DNA from: Prunella strophiata
Taxonomy: Eukaryota > Chordata > Aves > Passeriformes > Prunellidae
DNA length: 64,000 bases
Direction: 5' to 3'
Assembly (NCBI GenBank): GCA_036583965.1
Contig: JAZBQD010000025.1
Location: 12,788,300-12,852,299 of the forward strand
Every line of letters starts with the position of its first letter. The first letter of the stretch is position 1. The translations under genes were made by a program, and so were the position numbers. Under the pieces are notes generated by a model. That model saw nothing but the letters and a program-made list of their open reading frames with translations, did no database searches and was not told the DNA's origin. Below are positions 22,561 to 64,000 of the stretch, piece after piece.

Positions 22561-22715
22561 GCAGGAGGCAGCGCCGGGCCCGTCCCCCTCCGGCCTGGCT
22601 GACAACTGAAACCGCCGAGGCCGATTGGGTTTCGGGGCCTGCCTGGAACTTGCCAGAGAAGCTCGTCCGGTGGCGGCCGCCGCGCCACCGACCCGAAGGC
22701 TCCCAAACTGCTGGG

Positions 22716-22772
22716 ATGGTTTTCCCAGCTCCGGGTCCCGCTGTGCCGCTGGCTGGAGCTCGGACAGCACAG
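22716..22772 (+). other. Candidate plus-strand first exon end, strong donor
   Basis: An ATG at 22716 opens a short frame (MVFPAPGPAVPLAGARTAQ) ending exactly at a consensus donor CAG|GTAAGC. It lies at the edge of the CpG island. Joining it to the GRID2IP exon at 26121 would give the wrong frame, so if it belongs to GRID2IP it would be 5' UTR; it may be an unrelated or non-coding transcript. Confidence 0.25.
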
Positions 22773-22780
22773 GTAAGCCT

Positions 22781-24830
22781 TGCAGGGATGCTCCAGGGGC
22801 TGCGGCCAAAGAGGAGATGAATCGTCTCGGTGGGTGGGAGGCAGGAGAGGAGCTCGAGTTTCAGGAGGAGTCTCTTTTTTCCCTTGGTAAGCCCAGTGCA
22901 CCAAACAGGACATGAGAGGGAGAAATGCAGCCAAAATATTCCCAGGGCACAGCTTGTCTTGGAGTGCTGCCCAAGACACTTGGGGCCTGATGGAGGATGG
23001 AAGGAAAAAGCCATTCCCCCCATCCTACTGAGACAGCAGAATTTCTGCAGGTACAGAAATAGCTTGGCTGGGGGTCACTGGATGTCACCTGGCAAGGCTG
23101 GTGGCATGGAAGGGGGACAGGCAGGGTCTGTGTGTGTCACAGTCCCTGGGCACAGCCAGGCCAGGAGCTGCAGGGAGGGCCACCACACTGGGACTGGCAC
23201 CAGCCCTGCAGGGGAGCTGGCCCACTCAGTGCCCTTACAGGCTGTGCTCAAGGACAGCCAGCCAGCAGATACCTGGACAGAGGCTGAGGCTCAGAGGGAT
23301 GAAGCTCATTCAGTCCAAGCACCGGGAAAATAATTTAGAAAGTCTCATCTGGTCAAAGACTGGCAGAAGGTCTTAATGGATACCACATCCATTCACTTGG
23401 GATCCCAGCACCCAGTTCTTTCAAGGATTAAAATTCACTGTCAGTGTTTAAAGTGCTCAAGTCAGTTAGAAATGGAGGGAAAAGAAGCAATTACCTCACC
23501 GACCAAACAACAACAAAAAAGGGAACTAATTGCAGTTTTGGCTGTTTGGGCAGGGAATAGTAACAGAGATCCATGAGTTTGTAGGAGTTGTGTGTGTCAG
23601 TGCCAGCATGGGAGGACAGATGCCCCAAAACCCTGGGATTGCTGCTCAGAAGGAGATTTGTGCTGGAGAACCTGCCAGAAAGGAGCTGTGGAGGACAAGA
23701 GGAGCAGGAAGAGGAGGAAGAAGTGGGTTTCAATCCCCTGAAGCAGTGACATGACCACAGGGGTCCCGAGCAGGAGGTAGACCCCCCTGCCACATGGTGC
23801 TCGTCCTCAGGCTGTGCAGAGCAGGTCCCCGCAGCTCTCCTGGCTCAGGCTGTGCCCAGCCCCGTGCCAGCCGTGCCAGCTGTGCCAGGTGTCCCGGGGA
23901 GGTTATCCCAGCCCATCCTGTGTGGTCCATGGAGAGATGCAGACGCCCCTCCCTCTGGAGCCGCAGCAGGACGTGTAATTCCCTAAAACCTCTTAGCGTG
24001 CTAAGCCCTGGGATCCCTCCGTGCCGAGGAAGCCGAGGAGAAAATCAGAAATAGCAGCTTAAGGGACACTCGGTGCCAGCGCGGGGGGCTCTGTGGCCAA
24101 ACGCTCGGCTGCTCCCCCCTGCCAGGACCCCCACACGGAGCAGCCTGCCTGGGGACAGCTCTCCTGGTGAGCCCCAAGCTCCTCGACCCCCAAATCGCTG
24201 CAGCGAAGCACGTGCAGGTTGGAGTCCCCAAACCTCGGTGTGTCACTCACCGGTGCCGGCGGGGCCAGGTGTCCCCGGCACGCCCAGGTGTCCCCGCGCT
24301 GTCCCCGCCGCTCCGCACGGCGCTGTCGCTTCGGATTTGCCCTGAGGGTAAAGGATTTCCCTCCACGGGCACTAATCTGTTTTCCCTCCTTCCAGCTCCT
24401 AATTCCCCCCAGATCTGCAGGCTCAGGTCAGCACCAGGCTCAGCCAGGACGAGCGCGGCAATTAGTCTGCCCGCGCTCCTCTGAGCGATGGAAATAAAGT
24501 TAATTAGGAAAGGAAAAGGCCAGAAAGACCTTAGTGCGTGTCTGGCGCTGAGCTGGAGCAGCTGGAAGGGCGCAGGGCTCCCGTAAGAAGGCCGGGAAGG
24601 GGCAGCCACCCCCTGCCCGCTCTGTCCCGGTGCCACGGCAGCCGTTTCACCGCCCCGGACCGGCCCCCAGCCCCGGGGGCTGCAGCGAGGACGAGGCAGC
24701 CGGGAAGAAGCTGCCAGGAGCCCTGCGGGCACGTGGGAAGCGCTGCCGGGGGTGATGGAGGAGAGCCAGGAGAGCTGGGAGCCCTCGGTGGGACAAAGCT
24801 GCCGCCGGTGAGAGCCCCCGGCGTGCCGGG
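22781..24830. other. Sequence between ZDHHC4 and GRID2IP, no gene recognised
   Basis: Unique sequence of medium to high GC with no tandem array and no exon I can identify. Composition becomes CpG-richer from about 24060, toward the candidate GRID2IP first exon. Confidence 0.5.
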
Positions 24831-24846
24831 ATGGCCGCGGACTTCT
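24831..24846 (+). CDS. GRID2IP: Candidate GRID2IP first coding exon
   Basis: An ATG in CpG-rich sequence reads M-A-A-D-F and one more base, then a perfect GTAAGT donor. Joined to the acceptor at 26120 it continues F-A-A-M-P-A-T-N-Q, in frame with the PDZ exon. The known protein start MPATNQGWP is therefore reachable with or without this exon. The support is phase and splice signals only. Confidence 0.35.
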
Positions 24847-25269
24847 GTAAGTGCTCGAGCCCAGGGGCGGCGAGGTGGAAGGGTGCAGCTCCCCGCTGAT
24901 CTGCCGGGCTTGCCCTGGAGCACAGCCCGGAGCAGCAGCGCTGGGACCGTCCGGTGCTTCCTGGGCTCCTGCTGAAGCTGTCAGAACTCAGCAGCCCCGG
25001 GGATGGGGTTTGGTCACAGATGGGTTTCATGCCACTGCTGCCAGGCTTGCCCCGAGCTTCACCCTCAGCTCTTCCCCTCTGAGTCTCATAGTCTCTGTAA
25101 GATGATTTGCCCAGGTAAAATTGTCTGAGTTTCATTTTTGTAAGTGCTTAATGAGTGACACAGACGGGATAAACATGGGGGTAAAAAGCATCTTCACAGA
25201 CAGCTGGGATCAAACACAGAGGAAAACCAGGTGTGAATTATTTTAGTGAGTGTCAGCGGACAGTGCAGG

Positions 25270-25350
25270 CACTCACACATCACAGACTCACAGAATCACA
25301 GAACAGGAGGGCTGGAAGGGACCACAGCGAGGTCATCTGGACAGCACAGC
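25270..25350 (-). mobile_element. CR1 LINE end fragment
   Basis: Short reverse-complement CR1 end: cagactcacagaatcacaga and ggagggctggaagggaccac. Divergent and short. Confidence 0.55.
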
Positions 25351-25963
25351 ATGGAAAGGGCATCTGAGAGCACTGTGCCCATCAGCTGGCAGGGTTCACC
25401 TCGGGCAAAGACGACTCCTGCAGATGTTCAGGGCTGATGTGCCCGATGTCTCCTTGAGCATCCGTGGAGCCAGGCCAAACCCTTCACGTGAACCACAAAC
25501 AAGTCCTGCTGGAAACCATCACCCTGGCATTTTGGGATGCTGCTGTCAGGACAGCTCATACACAGGACTGGGAGGGCACGAAGAAATGATCCTGGGAGAG
25601 CTGAGAGGATCTGGCAAATTCTAATGAATTTACAGTAATTTTGTAGTGGCAAATAGCTAAAATATTGAGTGTTGAGAAGAGCTGGTTAAAAGTGAGCTGG
25701 TTTAAGTCCTTGGATCATCTATTCATTAATGTACCACGTCAGAGAAATTAACTAATCATTTTGATAGGCAAATAAATACAAGAAGATGCCTAAGTGAGGC
25801 TGCTGGGGAAGGGGGTAGGTGGGTACCCCAGGTGAGACCAGGGCTGTGCCAGGTCACATCTGAGTGCCACATGTAGCCCCAACCTTCCCAGCCACCGTGG
25901 CCTCCTCAATGGCACCGCCAGCAGCCAAAGATAGAGCAAAGCTGTTATTTTCAGGAAATCTAG

Positions 25964-58644
<32,681 letters not shown>

Positions 58645-58933
58645 GTCAGCGTGGTCCCTCCTCCTTGTGCAGTCACCACTGGGCCATCGACTTGCCCAGG
58701 AGCACACCCAGCCCCATGGCTCGGCCACCTTTGGGCAGCATCCAGGCTGGTCCCTGTGCACCCCCACACATGCCTGTCCCACTGAGGAGGCGTTTTTTGG
58801 GGCCTGGGATGGGCTGTTGCTGGGCAGAGAGGAGAAACAGTTCACTGCAGGTCTCCATGACCCTCCTCAGATGGCTGTCCAAATTGCATGCTAATCATTG
58901 GTTTGCGTTTAAAAAAAAAAAAAGCATGGTGGG
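58645..58933. other. GRID2IP intron up to assembly gap
   Basis: No exon recognised. A short A run at about 58911-58923 precedes the gap. Confidence 0.6.
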
Positions 58934-59433
58934 NNNNNNNNNNNNNNNNNNNNNNNNNNNNNNNNNNNNNNNNNNNNNNNNNNNNNNNNNNNNNNNNNNN
59001 NNNNNNNNNNNNNNNNNNNNNNNNNNNNNNNNNNNNNNNNNNNNNNNNNNNNNNNNNNNNNNNNNNNNNNNNNNNNNNNNNNNNNNNNNNNNNNNNNNNN
59101 NNNNNNNNNNNNNNNNNNNNNNNNNNNNNNNNNNNNNNNNNNNNNNNNNNNNNNNNNNNNNNNNNNNNNNNNNNNNNNNNNNNNNNNNNNNNNNNNNNNN
59201 NNNNNNNNNNNNNNNNNNNNNNNNNNNNNNNNNNNNNNNNNNNNNNNNNNNNNNNNNNNNNNNNNNNNNNNNNNNNNNNNNNNNNNNNNNNNNNNNNNNN
59301 NNNNNNNNNNNNNNNNNNNNNNNNNNNNNNNNNNNNNNNNNNNNNNNNNNNNNNNNNNNNNNNNNNNNNNNNNNNNNNNNNNNNNNNNNNNNNNNNNNNN
59401 NNNNNNNNNNNNNNNNNNNNNNNNNNNNNNNNN
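58934..59433. other. Assembly gap, exactly 500 N
   Basis: 500 consecutive N, a conventional filler length for a gap of unknown size. The remaining FH2 exons of GRID2IP may lie in the missing sequence or beyond the window. Confidence 0.99.
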
Positions 59434-60178
59434 ATCCTGTCCCTGTCCCCTCTCTGGGAGCTGCCCTGGCCCTGTCCCCTCTGCTGGAGCTGCCCTGGCC
59501 CTGTCCCCTCTCTGGGAGCTGCCCTGGCCCTGTCCCCTCTGCTGGAGCTGCCCTGTCCCTGTCCCCTCTCTGGGAGCTGCCCTGGCCCTGTCCCCTCTGC
59601 TGGAGCTGCCCTGTCCCTGTCCCCTCTCTGGGAGCTGCCCTGGCCCTGTCCCCTCTGCAGGAGCTGCCCTGTCCCTGTCCCCTCTCTGGGAGCTGCCCTG
59701 GCCCTGTCCCCTCTCTGGGAGCTGCCCTGGCCCTGTCCCCTCTGCTGGAGCTGCCCTGGCCCTGTCCCCTCTGCTGGAGCTGCCCTGTCCCTGTCCCCTC
59801 TCTGGGAGCTGCCCTGGCCCTGTCCCCTCTGCTGGAGCTGCCCTGTCCCTGCTTTGGGAGCTGCTGGAGCTGTCCTGTCCCTGTCCCCTCTGCTGGAGCT
59901 GCCCTGTCCCTGTCCCCTCTGCTGGAGCTGCCCTGGCCCCTCTCCAGGAGCTGCCCTGTCCCTGTCCCCTCTCCAGGAGCTGCCCTGTCCCCTCTGCTAG
60001 AGCTGTCCTGTCCCTGTCCTCTCTCCAGGAGCTGCCCTGTCCCTGTCCCCTCTGCTGGAGCTGTCCTGGCCCTGTCCCCTCTGCTGGAGCTGCCCTGTCC
60101 CTGTCCTCTCTCCAGGAGCTGTCCTGTCCCTGTCCCCTCTCTGGGAGCTGCCCTGGCCCTGTCCTCTCTGGGAGCTGC
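59434..60178. repeat. 30 bp minisatellite next to the gap
   Basis: About 25 units of ctgtcccctctctgggagct gccctggccc, alternating with ctctgctggagctgcc variants. The array touches the gap, so its true length is unknown and it probably caused the gap. Confidence 0.95.
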
Positions 60179-61554
60179 AGGGACAAGGGCACCACTGCAG
60201 GGCTCTGCCTCTGCTCAGGAGCAGCTGTTGCCACCGTGCCCAGCTCTGGGCTCTGCCCCGACCAGCAGAGCCCTGCCGTGCCAGGATCCCTCAGAGTGCC
60301 CCTGCAGGTCCCCCCAGCAGTGTGGGGAGCTGCAGGCTCACCCCACACCCAGGAGTGCCCAGAGGGGTCAGGGCTGAGCAGGCAGGGCTCGGGTGCTGCC
60401 CCAGCCTGTTTCTGTGCGGGGTGAGTGAGTGCAGACCCACAGCCCCAGCTCCTGACAGCCCAGTTCCCATCCCGGGCTAGCCAGGGAAACATTCACAGCT
60501 CCCTTCAGAGCAGCTCTTTGCCATGAAGTTCTAACTCAACTCAAGCCTTTTTGCTGCTCTTTTCAGTGCTGCAGTGTCCCAGAGGAGCAGGGGTGAGTGC
60601 TGGGGCCCTGGGGAAGGGCTGGAGCTGCAGCCCCCACACAGCCCTGGTCCCATCCCCACCTGAACGAGCCACTGCCCTGGGGGTTCAGAGAGCAGGAAAG
60701 GCTTTCCAGAAGCAAGAGAGGGTGAGCAAGCCCCCAGGAGCAGACACAACTTCTCATGGTGCTGTCCTGATTCTGCAGTGCCCGTTCAAGAGGGCCAAGC
60801 TCACCCAGGTGGATTTCAGCTGGGCTAATGTGACTGCAGAGCAATTCCTCGGGAGCTGCTTGCTCCACGTCCAGGATTTGGCCCACATAAGATCCCATCA
60901 CTCCCCCAGCAGGCTGCTGACGTCCCTCCAGTGGGGAAGGAACATTCTGGATGGTGTTTGTTAGGAAAACCAAATGTAAAGAAATACCAAGAGCACTGAG
61001 CATCTCCTCCATCCTGCAAATTACAGGCTGGTTAAGGCCTCCCTTCTGTACCTGCCACTGGTGCACTGACAAAGACAGCAGCCTCTGCACTGGCAATTTT
61101 ATAGAAAAATATCCCAAATATAAATTGATGCAATATTAGAAGGCAAAATACTCTCTATGGCAACCTGAAAGGTCTTAATTATCCCCGCAGGTGGCAGAAC
61201 GAGCAGCCCCACACACACCGAGCTGGCAAAGTGGGCTTTTGAGTGGGCACTGAAGGGGAAAATCTCATTCAACCCCTCGAGAGTTCAGGCAGCTCCTTCA
61301 GCAGGGAAAGATCCTTGAACTCCCTGCACCACCCCAAAAACTATTGTGTTTGTGACTTCAGATCCATCAGAGTGCGTTAAGTAGCAGGGAGAGGGAATCA
61401 AAGGAGGTTTCCAGCTCCCAGCGCCCGTTCCCGTAGCAACAGCAGCCCTCGCTGGGAAGGAGGGATGGGAACGCCGTGGGATGGGGAGGGGAGGGCAGAG
61501 CCCGCACAGCCCGGCCCCGGCACACGGCAACCCCAGCCTGGGGCACAGAAATCC

Positions 61555-61790
61555 CCGAATCCCAGATGGGTTGGGTTGGGAGAGACCCCAAAGCCCCTCC
61601 AGTGCCATGGCAGGGACACCTTCCACTGTGCCAGGCTGCTCCCAGCCCTGTCCAGCCTGGCCTGGGGCACTGCCAGGGATCAGGGGCAGCCACAGCTGCT
61701 CTGGGCACCCTGTGCCAGGGCTGCCCACCCTGCCAGGGAGGAATTCCTCCCCAATTTCTAACCTATTCTCCCCTCTCACCTGCAGCTGCT
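61555..61790 (-). mobile_element. CR1 LINE 3' fragment
   Basis: Reverse-complement CR1 tail: gatgggttgggttgggagag, tgccatggcagggacacctt, gccacagctgctctgggcac, ending aattcctccccaatttctaa. Confidence 0.88.
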
Positions 61791-62204
61791 CCCCCTTGCT
61801 CCCTGTCTGTCCACATCCCAGGAACTGCAGTGCCCAAAGCAGCTGCTTTGTGAGGATGTGCTCTGATGGCTCAGAACAGAAGGGCCAGTGGCAGCTGCAG
61901 GGAGGAGAAGGTGTTTAAGCACCACTGAAACAGAAATTGCTCCAGGGAAAAAGCGTCCAGGTGGGCACACACGAACTGGGAGCTCCTGCTGCAGGAATGT
62001 TTCCTTTGGAAATTATCAACTCTCCAGTGAATTCCTGACCAGCTGGTAAGACAGTGCTTAGACATCATTATTTCTACAAATACAACAACCAGAAAAAAAC
62101 CCAGAAAACAACCAACAATCAATGTTCATCAGAATCAGCCTGAAGTCAACTTCCAGGAGAAATTTGCTGAGTAACTCCAGAGCAGAAAAAGCTCTTTTTC
62201 AATT

Positions 62205-62405
62205 ATTCCCTGTGAGGGAGGGCAGGCCCTGGCACAGGGTGCCCAGAGCAGCTGGGGCTGCCCCTGGATCCCTGGCAGTGCCCAAGGCCAGGCTGGACAC
62301 TGGGCTTGGAGCAGCCTGGGACAGTGGGAGGTGTCCCTGCCATGGCAGGAGATGGAATTGGATGAGATTTAAGGTCCCTTCCAACCCAAACCACTCCATG
62401 AGCTG
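62205..62405 (+). mobile_element. CR1 LINE 3' fragment
   Basis: Sense CR1 tail: ggccctggcacagggtgccc, ggatccctggcagtgcccaa, ccatggcaggagatggaatt, ending ccaacccaaaccactccatg. Confidence 0.88.
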
Positions 62406-63435
62406 GTAGCTTTCCTCCCCCCAGCACTCCTGATCCTTGCAAACACTTTCCACACAATCATGGATGGAGCTCGTTGAGAAAGAGCCAAAGCTTTTGTCAG
62501 TTGGGCACATCTGACTGCAGAGAGACAGGAGCACAGCCCTGCTGAGCTCTGCCAAGGCACCTGGGGAGGGCAGCACCTCAGCATCCCCCTCCAGCTGCCA
62601 CAGGGCACTGAGAGCTGGCTGGGAGCACCAGAGCCCAGGCTCCCACAGAGGCAGGGAGTGCCAGCCAGCCTGGCACAGCCGGGCAGGGGAGGAGCAGCAG
62701 AGTTCCTGAGCCCCAGGCAGGGTTTGGGAAGCACTGACCCACCCTGCAGGGCCATCACAGCAATTTGGCTCAGCCTGCAGGGCAGCTCCTCCGGCAGCTG
62801 AGGGCCAGCCCTGGCTCACCCAGGCCATGCCTGGCATGTGCCAGCCCCTGCCCCAGCCCCACAGGGCCTGCCTGGGCTCTCTCACTGCTCCCTGAATCCC
62901 TGGAGCTCCATCTCCTGAAATGCAGCTCCCACCCCAACGCCGGCCTCGGGGCTGGTGCTGTGCTCAATGCCAGACCACGCTGAGCAGAGCAGGGGAGCTC
63001 CTCCTGCACTCCCCCACGCTTCCCATCAGAAAAAACCTCCCACTAATTTTATTATCAGCTTCTAGTAACAAGTCTGGAGCAAGGAACTCTTGAGGCAAAG
63101 GCTGGGATTGAGCCCTGCTCCCACAGCTCTGCAGGCCCCTGGGAGCTGTCCCAGGAGCTGCTGCCCCCGCTGAGGAGCCTCAGCACAGCCCTGGCATCCC
63201 CCAGCACATCGGGAGGCAGATGGATCACTCATCAAGGGGAAGATGGACTGAGTCAAAACAGAGCAGGATTGCTTTGAAAGGGCCCCTGTGCGGGGATGAC
63301 AGCACAGGCAGCGTCCCCAGGGACAGCTCAAGACAGCTCCTCGCTCACTCGAGTACAGAAGTGGGAGAGCAATTAGGAGGAACAGCAACGAGCTGCTCCC
63401 CTTCAGCCTTCCCACTCACACCCCCTCCACGGTGC

Positions 63436-63810
63436 TGCAGTGCTGGGGACAGCCCCCCAAAACCACCAGCACAGGCAGACCCTGCAGCCAGCCCCCCAAA
63501 AGCACCAGCACAGGCAGACCCTGCAGCCAGCCCCCCAAAACCGCCAGTGCAGGCAGACCCTGCAGCCAGCCCCCCAAAACTGCCAGTGCAGGCAGACCCT
63601 GCAGCCAGCCCCCCAAAACCACCAGCACAGGCAGACCCTGCAGCCAGCCCCCCAAAACTGCCAGTGCAGGCAGACCCTGCAGCCAGCCCCCCAAAAGCAC
63701 CAGTGCAGGCAGACCCTGCAGCCAGCCCCCCAAAAGCACCAGTGCAGGCAGACCCTGCAGCCAGCCCCCCAAAAGCACCAGTGCAGGCAGACGCTGCAGC
63801 CAGCCACCTT
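63436..63810. repeat. 39 bp minisatellite
   Basis: Nine to ten units of gcaggcagaccctgcagcca followed by gccccccaaaagcaccagt. Because 39 is a multiple of three, long frames stay open on both strands (for example ADPAASPPKAPVQ repeated), but no start, splice or family signal supports translation. Confidence 0.95.
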
Positions 63811-63819
63811 GGGAGGGCT

Positions 63820-64000
63820 TGGGCATCATGAGGTGACAGCCAAAGAGCTCCTGAGGGTGCAGGAGGCACCATGACCCCCAGAACAGCCACTCCCCCTGCC
63901 CCAAACCCCCTGGAGCCAGGAGGAGCAGGGCCCTGCCCAGGCTTTGCTGCCACAGTGGGGATTGTCTTGGACCTTTGGGCATCATGAGGTGACAGCCAAA
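63820..64000. repeat. 25 bp direct repeat, 156 bp apart, at window end
   Basis: tgggcatcatgaggtgacag ccaaa occurs at 63820-63844 and again at 63976-64000, where the window stops. This suggests a longer tandem duplication that continues outside. Confidence 0.8.

Larger units (their letters stand above)
21540..22780. promoter_or_regulatory. CpG island upstream of ZDHHC4
   Basis: Dense in G, C and CpG, covering the probable ZDHHC4 5' exon, a minisatellite of about 100 bp units, and a plus-strand candidate first exon with a strong CAG|GTAAGC donor at 22772. It could drive ZDHHC4 on the minus strand and a second transcript on the plus strand. Confidence 0.55.
60179..63435. other. Sequence after the gap, no gene recognised
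   Basis: I read both strands and found no exon belonging to FH2 or another family I know. It holds two CR1 tails (61555-61790, 62205-62405) and an X-box-like site at 61427-61440. Whether it is adjacent to GRID2IP in the genome depends on the gap join. Confidence 0.5.

Noticed and set aside
21793..23023. Long minus-strand frames between 21.8 and 23.0 kb
   Set aside because: They read through the 100 bp GC-rich minisatellite; repeats such as ERTPSPGTGWHPVTG come from unit copies, not a protein family.
60551..61139. Small open frames at 60.5-61.1 kb as FH2 or another gene
   Set aside because: I compared them with the expected FH2 motifs and found no match; composition and length are consistent with chance.
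63220..63953. Proline/alanine-rich repeat proteins on both strands
   Set aside because: Explained by a 39 bp minisatellite (multiple of three) that keeps frames open; no conserved flanks.

Overview
This is a piece of vertebrate, almost certainly avian, genome. The genes are intron-rich with GT..AG splice sites, truncated CR1 LINE tails lie every few kilobases in both orientations, one LTR resembles those of passerine endogenous retroviruses, and the GC content, CpG islands and tandem repeats are typical of a gene-dense small chromosome. From memory, PGP and E4F1 are human 16p13.3 genes and ZDHHC4 and GRID2IP are human 7p22.1 genes; that combination is expected on bird chromosome 14. The gene calls rest on reading the translated exons, not on a database search.

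Layout. (1) 1-2642: no gene, one CR1 tail, then the probable PGP 3' UTR. (2) 2643-4673, minus: PGP in two exons. (3) 4674-5181: a bidirectional CpG-island promoter shared by PGP and E4F1, with four CCAAT boxes and a YY1 element. (4) 5182-14250, plus: E4F1, 14 coding exons, nine C2H2-type fingers, complete except for one extra base in exon 1. (5) 14762-21720, minus: ZDHHC4, six coding exons plus a probable 5' UTR exon, tail to tail with E4F1. (6) 21540-24850: CpG-rich DNA with two minisatellites and candidate first exons for a plus-strand gene. (7) 26121-58644, plus: GRID2IP (delphilin): two PDZ-like domains, a harmonin-N-like domain, a further PDZ, a second harmonin-N-like domain, a proline-rich FH1 region and the first part of FH2. 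(8) 58934-59433: a 500-base N gap. (9) 59434-64000: minisatellites and CR1 tails, no gene recognised; the rest of FH2 is not visible.

The most unusual signal is a class of minisatellite whose repeat unit is an intron-exon boundary. In GRID2IP about 44 head-to-tail copies of a 43-46 bp unit, each with branch-point-like sequence, pyrimidine tract, AG and the first 15 exon bases, lie directly before exon 9 (44601-46567). In PGP about eight units carry branch point, 3' splice site and about 29 bases of exon 2 (2969-3480). A 41 bp array before GRID2IP exon 13 also ends in that exon's acceptor. The real exon must be selected beside many near-identical decoys.

Sequence quality falls sharply after about 49 kb. 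A 1.7 kb block with GRID2IP exons 11-13 is present twice in tandem, the second copy full of homopolymer indels, and most exons from 50.8 to 58.6 kb need one-base corrections. These look like assembly errors rather than a pseudogene, because the amino-acid content is preserved between the shifts.
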